A stretch of DNA of 8,667 nucleotides from CAYWHE01 sp964458125 (GCA_964458125.1 CAYWHE010000180.1:1-8667), one strand, 5' to 3'. Numbered from the stretch's first letter, positions 1-7,355 are shown. Notes: generated by a model not told the origin, from the sequence alone. Numbers and translations: made by a program.

Positions 1-420
1 ACGCTGCATGTGGGACTGGGCACCTTTCGCCCGGTGGAAGTGGAGGACCTGACCAAGCATAAAATGGATTCCGAGCAGTTTATCATTACCCAGGAGGCCA
101 CCGATATTGTCAACAAGGGAAAAAGCCTGAAGAAAAAAATATGCGCCATTGGAACCACAACCATGCGGGCGATTGAATCCTCCGTTTCCACGAGCGGGGA
201 ATTAAAACCGGCCAACGGATGGACCAACAAGTTTATTTTTCCTCCTTACGAGTTCAGCGTAGCCAACTGCATGGTGACCAACTTCCACATGCCGGAATCC
301 ACCCTGTTAATGATGACTACGGCATTCGGGGGATATGACCTGATCATGAATGCCTATAAGATAGCCGCCAAGGAGAAATATAAATTTTTCTCCTACGGTG
401 ACGCCATGCTGATCCTTTAA
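1..420 (+). CDS. queA: S-adenosylmethionine:tRNA ribosyltransferase-isomerase, 3' part (partial)
   Basis: QueA transfers and isomerises the ribosyl group of S-adenosylmethionine onto 7-aminomethyl-7-deazaguanine in tRNA, giving epoxyqueuosine in the cytoplasm. The reading frame is open from base 1, so the gene begins left of the window and only the last 139 codons are present. Family hallmarks seen are HVGLGTFRPV near the left edge, GTTTMRAIES, FPPYEFSV, the block TNFHMPESTLLMM, and the terminal SYGDAMLIL, which is the usual end of the family. The end therefore looks intact. ispD follows after 100 bases on the same strand with no convincing promoter between them, so co-transcription is possible. 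No frameshift or unusual residue is visible in this part. Confidence 0.95.
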   Translation, partial: TLHVGLGTFRPVEVEDLTKHKMDSEQFIITQEATDIVNKGKSLKKKICAIGTTTMRAIESSVSTSGELKPANGWTNKFIFPPYEFSVANCMVTNFHMPESTLLMMTTAFGGYDLIMNAYKIAAKEKYKFFSYGDAMLIL

Positions 421-520
421 GGATTCCTGGTTTTTAAGTTGGGGAAGTTTTCAATTTACCGGCCCATCAGGCTCTTCCTGTTTGCATTCCGGGGGCTGAT
501 TTTTCCGGACACCTTCATGT

Positions 521-1204
521 ATGAAAAGATTTGCCGTAATCGTAGCAGGGGGCATTGGTACCCGCATGCAAAGCGCAGTCCCCAAGCAGTTCCTGGAACT
601 GAAAGGCCGGCCCATACTCATGCACACCATGGAGCGTTTTCATCAGGCCGGTGAAGATATCCGCCTGATACTGGTATTGCCTGAAGCCCATTTTGATCTG
701 TGGGAGGCACAATGCAAAGCCCTTGATTTCGGCCTGCCCCATCAGCGTGTGGCAGGAGGAGAAACCCGCTTTCATTCTGTTTACAACGGTATTTCGGCTA
801 TTACAGAGGAGGGTTTGGTGGCCGTTCATGATGCCGTGAGACCCCTCCTCACCACGGATTTTATCAACAGGCTTTACGAAACAGCTGCCCGTCATGGCCA
901 GGCTGTTCCGGTACTTCCCCTCACCGAAACGCTGCGCGAAAGGGAAGGGGTCAGCAGCCGGACGGTGGACCGGTCCAAATTCGTGATCGTCCAGACCCCA
1001 CAGGTGTTCAGGGTAAAGGAACTGCAAAGGGCCTTTGCGCAACCCTACCGGTCAACTTTCACCGATGAAGCAACCGTTATGGAAGAATCCGGAACAGCCA
1101 TACAGCTTTGCGAGGGGGAACGCATGAATATCAAGCTGACCACGCCCTTCGACATGCAACTGGCCCAGGTGCTTATGAACACCATGGACAGCGGGCTTTT
1201 CTGA
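521..1204 (+). CDS. ispD: 2-C-methyl-D-erythritol 4-phosphate cytidylyltransferase
   Basis: IspD couples CTP with 2-C-methyl-D-erythritol 4-phosphate to give CDP-ME, the third step of the non-mevalonate (MEP) isoprenoid pathway, in the cytoplasm. The product is 227 residues, the normal length. The N-terminal nucleotide-binding loop reads VAGGIGTRM then PKQFLEL (residues 8-27), with the expected Arg15 and Lys22. VHDAVRPLL (102-110) carries the conserved Asp104. QTPQVF (158-163), TDEA (181-184) and NIKLTTPFD (203-211, Lys205 and Asp211) complete the family signature. The ATG at 521 puts the glycine-rich loop at the usual distance from the N-terminus. An upstream ATG at 517 is out of frame. No Shine-Dalgarno sequence is seen. 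It lies 100 bases after queA in the same direction. Confidence 0.96.
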   Translation: MKRFAVIVAGGIGTRMQSAVPKQFLELKGRPILMHTMERFHQAGEDIRLILVLPEAHFDLWEAQCKALDFGLPHQRVAGGETRFHSVYNGISAITEEGLVAVHDAVRPLLTTDFINRLYETAARHGQAVPVLPLTETLREREGVSSRTVDRSKFVIVQTPQVFRVKELQRAFAQPYRSTFTDEATVMEESGTAIQLCEGERMNIKLTTPFDMQLAQVLMNTMDSGLF

Positions 1205-1442
1205 ACGGCCATTCCCTTTCCCGGTGGCGGCTTCAAAGGAAGGCATGCAATAACGTTTTACCTATATGATAGGGCTGCCGCGGCACGGTCCCGGAGGCGA
1301 CAGGCCATGGTGCATGCATGTTGTTTTTTCAGCCGTCCGGGAACGGCATAAGCCCGGTTTCCGGTGCGGATTATATTTTTAGGATTTCAGGAAAAAAACC
1401 ATACTTTTGCCTTCCTCTCTCTAATTAAAAACCAACAAAAAA
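1205..1442. other. Intergenic region between ispD and the T9SS-exported protein gene
   Basis: No gene is supported here; short antisense frames entering from the ispD side lack coding features. The left two thirds is GC-rich and contains small palindromes: TGCATGCA near 1313-1320 and a five-pair hairpin, GCCGT (1332-1336) with ACGGC (1343-1347) around the loop CCGGGA. That hairpin is preceded, not followed, by a T-run, so it is a poor terminator for ispD. The right third turns AT-rich and holds the promoter described separately. Confidence 0.5.
1402..1409 (+). promoter_or_regulatory. Bacteroidota -7 promoter element for the T9SS-exported protein gene
   Basis: TACTTTTG matches the Bacteroidota consensus TAnnTTTG. 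It lies 33 bases before the ATG at 1443, leaving a leader of roughly 25 bases that is A-rich and has no Shine-Dalgarno motif, as is usual in this phylum. A T-run at 1376-1380 sits about where the -33 element would be but is not a clean TTG, so the upstream half is weak. Confidence 0.6.
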
Positions 1443-3236
1443 ATGAAAAAGATTTTACTCTTTATTGCTTTGTTTTTCGCCGGCTTCGCCATCCAGGCCC
1501 AGTATGTATGGGTTCCACAGGCAACCGGCTTTGCTGATGTTTCCAGCGGAGTGTTCAATGTCAGTGCCGTGGATTCAAATGTCGTCTGGATTTCATCCTA
1601 CGATGGCTCGGGCGCGGCTGCTACGAGAAATGATTATTCCAGGACCGTTGACGGCGGTCAAACCTGGGTTCCGGGAACAACCGGCTGCCCTTCCAATTAT
1701 GCCTGGTCCATGATTCATGCTTACAATGCCGATACGGCCTGGGCCATGTATTATAATGCTACCGCCGGTGCGGGCGGAGGAATTTTCTTCACGGGCGACG
1801 GCGGTTCAACCTGGACCCAGCAGGGTGTGGGTACCATCTTCAATGCCACCTCCTTCCCCGATGTTGTTTATTTCTGGGGCGGATTACAGGGCCTTGCCAT
1901 GGGGGATCCAAACACATCAGAATTTGAAATTTATACCACCACCGATGCCGGTACCACCTGGGTGCCCGTACCCGGTGCCAATATCCCTGATCCGCTGGCA
2001 GGTGAATATGGCATTGTAGATCACTTCAGCGTATTCGGCAATACCATCTGGTTTGATACCAACAAGGGCCGCGTGTATAAATCAACCGACTTTGGCGTAA
2101 CCTGGACCGTTGCCAGTACGGGTATCACCATACCGGCCAATGGAGCCATGGATATTTGTTTTTATGATGCCAGCAACGGCCTGGCCCGTTTATACAATGG
2201 TACCACCGGCGTCAACATTGTAAAATCCACTAACGATGGCGGAACAACCTGGAACACCATGACGCCGTCCGGAAATTTCTGGGGCAGCGACGTAAAATAT
2301 GTTCCCGGCACCACCTCCAGGCTGATCAGTACGGGTGCGGCTACAGGATTCATCGGATCTTCCTATAGCGATGACGGTGGGCTGAACTGGATTGACATCG
2401 AAACTTCCGCACAGCGCACGGCTTTAGGCGTGGTTGATTCCAATCACATCTGGGCCGGAGGATTTACCAGCAGCCCGACATTTGGAGGTATTTTTAAATT
2501 CACTTTTGTTCCTCCGGTGGCCTGTACCGATCCATCCATCAATACGGGAATCACCACTGCCAACGACACCATCATTTGCCCCGGTGATACGCTGACCGTT
2601 ACTTCCACCGGTGTATTTGCACCCAACAGTGGCGATTATTCCGGTGTGAGTTGGGTAATCACTTCCGCTGACATCACCGGAAATACCGACCCCCTCAATG
2701 ACCCCAGCCTGATCGCTTCCTATAACTTTAACTTCCCCGCACCGGCAACCAGTTTCCGCCAGTTCATCAATGACGGTACCTTTATCGGCAACACCGTTCC
2801 TTATGGTACCTATTTCTGGACACCGGTAGTATTTGGAAATGCCGTTGCAGCAGTCAATCCTCCCAATTTCCTGAGCGATCTTACACTGGATCCAACCTGT
2901 ACCCATGCCGGCATCTCCATCATGATACAGGTGCTGGATGGCACCGATCCGCTTTGCGCAGTGGGCGTGGCCGAACCTGTTAGCCAGGTGTTCAGCGTGA
3001 ATGCTTACATCAATGACGGACAGGAGCTGAACCTGAACATTCATGCCCAGGCCAACGAAAAAGCACAAATTAAAATTATGGACCTGACCGGACGTTTGGT
3101 TTACAGTCAGTCAGCCGGACTGAACAAAGGTCTCAACAAAGCCCGGATCAATACCAATGGCTTTGGCGCAGGACTTTACCTGGTGGTGGTTGAAACCGCC
3201 ACACAAAGGGCCGTTACCAAAATCAGCAAGAACTAA
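1443..3236 (+). CDS. Secreted Asp-box beta-propeller protein with T9SS C-terminal sorting domain
   Basis: This is an exported protein of unknown substrate. Residues 1-20 form a signal peptide: a KK start, a hydrophobic core and a likely cleavage near Ala19-Gln20. Residues about 30-355 carry six Asp-box/BNR-type motifs: VDGGQTW (69-75), GDGGSTW (118-124), TDAGTTW (167-173), TDFGVTW (215-221), NDGGTTW (264-270) and DDGGLNW (310-316). This pattern is typical of sialidase-like or Ycf48-like beta-propellers. Residues about 361-515 form a module I do not recognise, with Cys361, Cys379, Cys486 and Cys505 possibly disulfide-bonded. The last 80 residues match the T9SS type A tail (KAQIKIMDLTGRLVYS, GAGLYLVVV, ending KISKN), although the usual YPNP start of that tail is degenerate (NAYINDGQELNLNI). 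The product is therefore expected outside the outer membrane, on the surface or released. No sialidase active-site residues were identified, so enzymatic activity is not claimed. Confidence 0.88.
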   Translation: MKKILLFIALFFAGFAIQAQYVWVPQATGFADVSSGVFNVSAVDSNVVWISSYDGSGAAATRNDYSRTVDGGQTWVPGTTGCPSNYAWSMIHAYNADTAWAMYYNATAGAGGGIFFTGDGGSTWTQQGVGTIFNATSFPDVVYFWGGLQGLAMGDPNTSEFEIYTTTDAGTTWVPVPGANIPDPLAGEYGIVDHFSVFGNTIWFDTNKGRVYKSTDFGVTWTVASTGITIPANGAMDICFYDASNGLARLYNGTTGVNIVKSTNDGGTTWNTMTPSGNFWGSDVKYVPGTTSRLISTGAATGFIGSSYSDDGGLNWIDIETSAQRTALGVVDSNHIWAGGFTSSPTFGGIFKFTFVPPVACTDPSINTGITTANDTIICPGDTLTVTSTGVFAPNSGDYSGVSWVITSADITGNTDPLNDPSLIASYNFNFPAPATSFRQFINDGTFIGNTVPYGTYFWTPVVFGNAVAAVNPPNFLSDLTLDPTCTHAGISIMIQVLDGTDPLCAVGVAEPVSQVFSVNAYINDGQELNLNIHAQANEKAQIKIMDLTGRLVYSQSAGLNKGLNKARINTNGFGAGLYLVVVETATQRAVTKISKN

Positions 3237-3256
3237 TTCAGCAGCGCTGTTTTCTG

Positions 3257-3293
3257 AAATCCCTTCCCGGTTGCCGGGGAGGGATTTTTTTTT
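3257..3293 (+). terminator. Strong intrinsic terminator after the T9SS-exported protein gene
   Basis: Arms at 3257-3270 and 3274-3287 pair over about 14 positions with a single G-T wobble around the loop TTG, and run into a tract of nine T (3285-3293). It begins 21 bases after the stop codon at 3236. Read on the minus strand, the hairpin is followed only by ATTTC, so any action on the convergent acyltransferase transcript would be weak. Confidence 0.9.
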
Positions 3294-3375
3294 CAGATTG
3301 TTGGATGCGGGAGATAGCCATCACCATAATAGCGCGGAGCTGACAACCGGATCCAACGCATGGGTATGGGAATTT

Positions 3376-4440
3376 TTAACTGACCTGAACCTGTTTGTTT
3401 GACTGATGCCCCAGCCGCATGAAATACTTTTCAAAATAAACATAGGTCAGGTAACTGAATACCAGCGTCAGGGAAAAGGCTGAAAATACGCGTACCGATT
3501 CGGGAAACCTGAAGAAATGAGTGGCGGCATATCCGAATGCCGTTCCGGTCAAGGCATATACGATGGGATGCAGCAGGTAAACCGAATAACTGGCCTCCCC
3601 CAGCATGGTCAGGGGTCTTTCGAACAGGGCGGGCAGGTGTACCTGCAACTTATAAAATCCAAAACAAATGAACAGGCAAAGTACCGTAAACAGCATCCGG
3701 TTGAAGCCGGTAACCAATAAAATGCGGTCCCCAAAAACAGGGTAAAAAGTAAAAAGGAGCAAACTGCCGGCTAACAACGCCAGGTTTACAGCATTGCTCA
3801 CTTTAACATCACGGAACAGCAGGCCCATCATGAAACCGGAGAAGAACAGAAACGCCTGGTTCAGGGGATTTACATAGTCTTCCCATTGATCGGTGATGGA
3901 TTTCTCCGGATGCAGTTTAAAAAAAGCAAAATAAACATACAGGGCCAGCAGGAGAAGACCGGAAAGGAAGAGTAACGGAATTGATTTTTTGGAAAACAGG
4001 ATGAAGAAGGGGAATAACACGTAAAATACCAGTTCATTGCCAATAGACCAGGCTCCCTCGGCAAAATACCCGTTCCAGTCGAAGAAGCCGAATAGCCCCG
4101 TCAGGTTCAAAAACAGCTGAACTCCGCCGGGCAGGGTGTGGTCAGCGATCATGGTCATAAAGGTGGCCAGCCATAATAAAGGGAAAATGCGCAGGATACG
4201 TTTTCTCGCAAAATCCTTCATGCCGGCAAAATCGGGTTTCATCCTGTTGAAATACACATAAAACAAGGTAAGGCCGCTCAGGACATAAAAAACAGAAACT
4301 CCGTAAACGCCCACCCGGCCCATAAAACTGTCGGAAAGGAAATCGTATTTCGTCCATTTCAGGTAATGAAAGGACATGATGCCAAAGGCTGCAAGCCCCC
4401 GCAGGTAATCAAGATTGTATAACCGGTTACTTGTTTTCAA
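3376..4440 (-). CDS. Integral-membrane acyltransferase, family 3 (OafA/NodX type)
   Basis: Family-3 acyltransferases sit in the inner membrane and usually O-acetylate sugars of surface or exported polysaccharides; the substrate cannot be read from the sequence. Motifs in order are LDYLRGLAAFGIMSFHY, with the Arg14-x10-His25 signature; GVSVFYVLSGL (47-57); ARKRILRIFPLLW (78-90); WSIGNELVFYVLFP (131-144); and SYSVYLLHP (284-292). About ten hydrophobic segments fill the 354 residues, a usual length. The start is taken as the TTG at 4440-4438. An in-frame TGA lies three codons upstream, and the first ATG (Met22) would remove Arg14 and most of the conserved first motif. A nearby ATG just upstream is out of frame and stops after two codons. 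It has its own -7 element 26 bases upstream and converges on the T9SS-exported protein gene. It is not next to polysaccharide genes here. Confidence 0.92.
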   Translation of the reverse strand: MKTSNRLYNLDYLRGLAAFGIMSFHYLKWTKYDFLSDSFMGRVGVYGVSVFYVLSGLTLFYVYFNRMKPDFAGMKDFARKRILRIFPLLWLATFMTMIADHTLPGGVQLFLNLTGLFGFFDWNGYFAEGAWSIGNELVFYVLFPFFILFSKKSIPLLFLSGLLLLALYVYFAFFKLHPEKSITDQWEDYVNPLNQAFLFFSGFMMGLLFRDVKVSNAVNLALLAGSLLLFTFYPVFGDRILLVTGFNRMLFTVLCLFICFGFYKLQVHLPALFERPLTMLGEASYSVYLLHPIVYALTGTAFGYAATHFFRFPESVRVFSAFSLTLVFSYLTYVYFEKYFMRLGHQSNKQVQVS

Positions 4441-4465
4441 GACATTTCAAAAGACAGCTGAAAGT

Positions 4466-4473
4466 CAAAGTTA
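4466..4473 (-). promoter_or_regulatory. Bacteroidota -7 promoter element for the acyltransferase gene
   Basis: On the minus strand this reads TAACTTTG, a match to TAnnTTTG, and lies 25 bases upstream of the TTG start. It implies a short leader of roughly 20 bases, which supports starting at the TTG. No good TTG/TTTG -33 element is found at 19-23 bases further upstream. Confidence 0.5.
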
Positions 4474-4566
4474 ATCTAAATTGTTGCGGTCTGCCGAACG
4501 GATATTTTACTGTTTCCCTGAAAAAAGGTTTCACCGTTCTGGCGGGAGATTCCGATGATATACAGG

Positions 4567-4591
4567 AATAAAAACCGCCCGGTATCCGGTT
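4567..4591 (-). terminator. Possible intrinsic terminator overlapping the TauE/SafE-family stop codon
   Basis: On the minus strand AACCG (4591-4587) can pair with CGGTT (4577-4573), and the second arm leads into TTTTTATT. The loop is nine bases, within which CCGG-ATA-CCGG offers an alternative fold. The stem is short, so efficiency is doubtful. It would separate the permease transcript from the downstream acyltransferase. Confidence 0.35.
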
Positions 4592-5391
4592 CATCCGGCC
4601 ATCAGGGTTTCACGGATGATGATATAAAGCCCCATGACCAGGATAAACCATCCGAAAGCCGGTTTCAGTTTTTCATTGGAAACATGACGTGAAAGCAGAC
4701 TGCCGGCAATGATTCCCATGATGGAAACGGCGGAAAAAACAAGCAGGAATTTCCAGTCAATGACCTGCTCACCTTTTAGATCGCCGGTAAAGCCGATCAG
4801 CGACTTGGCGGCTATGATGACCAGGGAAGTGCCTACAGCCTTCTTCATGGGCAGGCGGGCCAGCAACACCAGTGCCGGGATGATCAGGAATCCTCCGCCG
4901 GCGCCGACAAGTCCGGTGATCATGCCAACCAAAAGTCCCTCCAGCACAATCATCGGGTATTGGTAATGAACAGGGGCGACTTCGGTTTTCTGATCCCGGC
5001 CTTTCCGGATCATGGACCAGGAGGCCAGCAGCATGATGATGGCAAATAACAGCAACATGCCAAGCGGTTTGGTAATCTCGAAATGGCCAATCGTGAAAAG
5101 TTTTGGAGGGATGGCGGGAACCAGCCAGGCACGGGTCATAAAGACGCCGGCTATCGAAGGAATGCCGAAAACCAGGGCGGTGCGCCAGTGAATATTGCCC
5201 ATTCGCATATGGCTGTAGGAGCCGATGAGACTCGTCAATCCGACAATAAACAGGGAATAAGCCGTTGCGCTCACCACATCCATGCGAAAAAGATACACCA
5301 GGATGGGAACGGTCAGGATGGAACCCCCTCCGCCTATCAGGCCCAGGGAAAGGCCCATGAGTATGGCGCCGGCATAACCTGCTATCTCCAC
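4591..5391 (-). CDS. TauE/SafE-family membrane permease
   Basis: This is a polytopic inner-membrane protein of the TauE/SafE (DUF81) family, whose members are proposed exporters of sulfite, sulfoacetate and related small organic anions; the substrate is not determined here. The 266 residues show the family's internal duplication. GLIGGGGSILTVPILVYL (17-34) and then AYSLFIVGLTSLIG (44-57) in the first half correspond to GLVGAGGGFLIIPALVLL (160-177) and then GTSLVIIAAKSLIG (187-200) in the second. Seven to eight hydrophobic segments are visible. The start is a GTG (5391-5389) with an in-frame TGA three codons upstream. The next ATG is Met12, which would cut into the first membrane segment. No sulfur-metabolism gene is adjacent, so context does not help with the substrate. 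The gene is divergent from the histidine kinase gene. Confidence 0.92.
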   Translation of the reverse strand: MEIAGYAGAILMGLSLGLIGGGGSILTVPILVYLFRMDVVSATAYSLFIVGLTSLIGSYSHMRMGNIHWRTALVFGIPSIAGVFMTRAWLVPAIPPKLFTIGHFEITKPLGMLLLFAIIMLLASWSMIRKGRDQKTEVAPVHYQYPMIVLEGLLVGMITGLVGAGGGFLIIPALVLLARLPMKKAVGTSLVIIAAKSLIGFTGDLKGEQVIDWKFLLVFSAVSIMGIIAGSLLSRHVSNEKLKPAFGWFILVMGLYIIIRETLMAG

Positions 5392-5500
5392 CGTTTTTCA
5401 GTAGCTGTGTGAATTACCCCGTGGCATGCAGCGGAGCATCGTTCTGATTTTTTTCATGGACCGCACCCGGGAGCCATTCACCCGTAGCGATCAAAGGCTG

Positions 5501-5508
5501 CAAAGATA
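5501..5508 (-). promoter_or_regulatory. Bacteroidota -7 promoter element for the TauE/SafE-family gene
   Basis: It reads TATCTTTG on the minus strand, matching TAnnTTTG. It is 109 bases upstream of the GTG start. The nearest upstream TTTG is 26 bases away, longer than the normal 19-23, so only the -7 half is convincing. Confidence 0.45.
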
Positions 5509-5583
5509 GAACTAATTGAAAACACTCTAAGGAACAAATGGTACAATAACGTGCATTTCAAACACGAACTTCAGGTTTCTTTC

Positions 5584-5591
5584 TATTTTTG
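5584..5591 (+). promoter_or_regulatory. Bacteroidota -7 promoter element for the two-component operon
   Basis: TATTTTTG fits TAnnTTTG and lies 69 bases upstream of the kinase ATG at 5661. No clear -33 TTG is seen at the expected distance. Because no similar element separates the kinase and regulator genes, it is the likely promoter for both. Confidence 0.5.
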
Positions 5592-5660
5592 CGGCAGCCT
5601 GTTCCTTATTCCTCTACCGGGTCCATGAACTGATACCTTAGACTCCTTATTTTACCTGCT

Positions 5661-6458
5661 ATGCCCGGCGCCAACGATGACATAATCAGTCTTGCCCTTT
5701 TCAGCCTGTTGCCATTCATGGTGGCTTTTGTTTTCATCGTTTTTGTTTTTTACAGGAAAAAACGGGAATCCCTGATCAGGCAGCAGCAGGCGGAATTGAA
5801 GCAGCAGATCCTGGAGGTGGAGATCAAAGCCCTGAGGGCACAGTTCAATCCGCACTTCATTTTCAATTGCCTGAATTCCATTTATCATTACATGGAACAA
5901 AATGATGCGAAGACGGCCGGCCAATATCTTGTTAAATTTTCACAGGTCATCCGGCTTATTCTGGAAAATTCCCTTCAGCAGGAGGTTTTGCTGGCCGATG
6001 ATATGAAGGCGCTGGGACTGTATATTGAACTGGAACAATTGCGGATGAACCACGGGTTTGTTTTTGAAATACGGATTGATCCGCAGGTGGATCCTGACAA
6101 TGTGCTGGTGCCTCCCATGATCATACAGCCTTTCGTGGAAAACAGCATCTGGTATGGCCTGAATGCCAGGAACAAGGAGGGACATCTGCTCATCCGGGTT
6201 TCACGTGAGGAAGACATGCTGGTTTTCCGTATTGATGATAATGGCGCCGTCAACCCGGAAGCGGAAAGACAGGTTCTTCCCGATGAAGGCATCAAAAAAA
6301 GATCACTGGGCATGAGCCTGACCCGGGAACGGCTGGACATTCTTAATAAAACCAAACACGCCCGGGCAGGCTTTACCATCCGGGATCATACGGATGCCGG
6401 AGGCCATTACCAGGGCAAGCAGGTGGTATTAAAAATTCCTTATGAAGTTTCTGTATAA
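5661..6458 (+). CDS. LytS-like sensor histidine kinase
   Basis: This is a membrane-anchored kinase expected to autophosphorylate and pass phosphate to the LytTR regulator encoded next to it. Residues about 8-30 form one hydrophobic transmembrane segment, followed by a basic, Gln-rich linker that is likely coiled coil (31-60). The His_kinase (LytS type) domain starts with QFNPHFIFNCLNSIYH, giving His65 as phosphoacceptor. The ATPase part has PPMIIQPFVENSIWYGL (151-167; Asn161 in the N-box), DDNG (192-195) and SLGMSLTRERLDILN (215-229). At 265 residues it lacks the large periplasmic, TPR or propeller sensor domain common in Bacteroidota relatives. An in-frame TGA at 5631 rules out a longer N-terminus. 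After DNG the usual second glycine (DNGxG) is absent (NGAVNPEAE). The ATG at 5661 is the first in frame after that stop. Confidence 0.93.
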   Translation: MPGANDDIISLALFSLLPFMVAFVFIVFVFYRKKRESLIRQQQAELKQQILEVEIKALRAQFNPHFIFNCLNSIYHYMEQNDAKTAGQYLVKFSQVIRLILENSLQQEVLLADDMKALGLYIELEQLRMNHGFVFEIRIDPQVDPDNVLVPPMIIQPFVENSIWYGLNARNKEGHLLIRVSREEDMLVFRIDDNGAVNPEAERQVLPDEGIKKRSLGMSLTRERLDILNKTKHARAGFTIRDHTDAGGHYQGKQVVLKIPYEVSV

Positions 6459-6508
6459 CCCGCTTGGTTGACAGGGTGACGATGCTTATTTTGCGGTAAT
6501 TTTTTAAA

Positions 6509-7267
6509 ATGATGAAGTATACGGCCTTGATTGTGGATGATGAAAAGCACCAGCAGGAGATCCTTTCCGGTATGCTGCTGGCCGGTTTTCCGGAAATCAT
6601 CCTCCAGGGCATCTGTTCTTCCGTGGAGGAAGGCCTTCGGCGGATTCCGGAACAAAGCCCTGACCTGGTTTTCCTGGATGTCGTCATGCCTCCGCTGACC
6701 GGATTTGATTTGCTGAACCGCCTGGAAAGGGTGGATTTTGAAATCATTTTTTGTACTTCTTTTGAACAATATGCCATCCAGGCCTTCCAGGTGTCGGCGG
6801 TGGATTACCTGCTCAAGCCTTTTGATTCCGTGCAACTCGGGGTGGCCCTGCAAAAATTTAAAGAGAGAGCCCGGCTGAAGCAGAGTTCCCGCCATGTGGA
6901 AATTCTCCTACAGAACATGCATCAGCATACCCGCGATAAAACCAAAATCGCTCTGCCCACCAGACACGGATTTGTTTTTGTTGAGGCCGGCGATATCATC
7001 CGTTGCGAGTCCGATAATGTATATACCGTTTTTTATTTTACCGATCGTACCAAACTCATGGTGTCCAGGAGCATCAAGGAATGGGAGAACCTGCTGGGCG
7101 ACTTCCGGTTTTTTCGCGTTCATGCCTCTCACCTGGTGAATATGCAGTATGTGAAGGAATACATCAAGGGAGAGGGCGGTACCGTCAGGATGCAGGATGG
7201 TTCGGAAGTGGAGGTGAGCCGCAGGAAAAAGGAAGACTTTTTAAACAGGCTGCACCGCCTTCAGTAG
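6509..7267 (+). CDS. LytTR-family response regulator
   Basis: This is a cytoplasmic two-component regulator. The receiver domain (residues 1-125) has the acidic pocket VDDE (9-12), phosphoacceptor Asp57 in FLDVVMP, Thr83 in the FCTSFEQYA block and Lys103 in DYLLKPF. A linker (about 126-145) leads to a LytTR DNA-binding domain (146-250) with IIRCESDNVYTVFY (163-176) and FFRVHASHLVNMQYV (201-215), the usual LytTR core. The 252-residue length is standard. The start could be the ATG at 6509 or the adjacent one at 6512. It lies 50 bases after the kinase stop codon with no promoter between, so the two form an operon and a cognate pair. Targets are unknown. Nearby genes, including the divergent permease and the downstream LpxD-like gene, are candidates only. 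Confidence 0.95.
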   Translation: MMKYTALIVDDEKHQQEILSGMLLAGFPEIILQGICSSVEEGLRRIPEQSPDLVFLDVVMPPLTGFDLLNRLERVDFEIIFCTSFEQYAIQAFQVSAVDYLLKPFDSVQLGVALQKFKERARLKQSSRHVEILLQNMHQHTRDKTKIALPTRHGFVFVEAGDIIRCESDNVYTVFYFTDRTKLMVSRSIKEWENLLGDFRFFRVHASHLVNMQYVKEYIKGEGGTVRMQDGSEVEVSRRKKEDFLNRLHRLQ

Positions 7268-7324
7268 TTTTCTCACTCCATCCCGTCAGCCTCAAAGTTA
7301 TTCCCGCCATATTCTAATTCTGGC

Positions 7325-7355
7325 TTGATGCCGGACGGCTGATGGTTTAGTTTTG
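7325..7355 (+). promoter_or_regulatory. Promoter (TTG-N20-TAnnTTTG) for the LpxD-like gene
   Basis: TTG (7325-7327), a 20-base spacer and TAGTTTTG (7348-7355) match both halves of the Bacteroidota promoter, the best match in the window. Transcription would start near 7362, which excludes the in-frame TTG codon at 7353 as a start and favours the ATG at 7383. It separates this transcript from the upstream two-component genes. Confidence 0.65.

Larger units (their letters stand above)
5392..5660. other. Divergent promoter region between the permease and the histidine kinase
   Basis: No gene is seen in this 269-base stretch. It contains back-to-back Bacteroidota -7 elements about 75 bases apart, one for each flanking gene. 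The implied leaders are long: about 100 bases for the permease and about 60 for the kinase. I see no hairpin plus T-tract, riboswitch-like architecture or clear pair of LytTR sites. Confidence 0.5.

Noticed and set aside
515..1042. A 175-codon open frame on the minus strand
   Set aside because: It is antisense to ispD, which has full catalytic motifs; the frame shows no domain signature.
2424..3068. A 214-codon open frame on the minus strand
   Set aside because: It is fully antisense to the T9SS-exported protein gene, whose signal peptide, Asp-boxes and sorting tail are clear. The antisense product is Gly/Cys/His-rich with no recognisable motif.
4467..4475. AAAGTTAAT, a match to the LytTR half-site consensus
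   Set aside because: A second copy at the required 12-13 base spacing is missing, and the match overlaps the -7 element, which explains it.
7293..7300. A TAACTTTG element on the minus strand, pointing into the LytTR gene
   Set aside because: It matches the -7 consensus but has no gene downstream on that strand; an antisense transcript cannot be supported from sequence alone.
7285..7343. An inverted repeat GTCAGCC / GGCTGAT downstream of the LytTR gene
   Set aside because: The arms are separated by about 46 bases and no T-tract follows, so it is neither a convincing terminator nor a clear operator.
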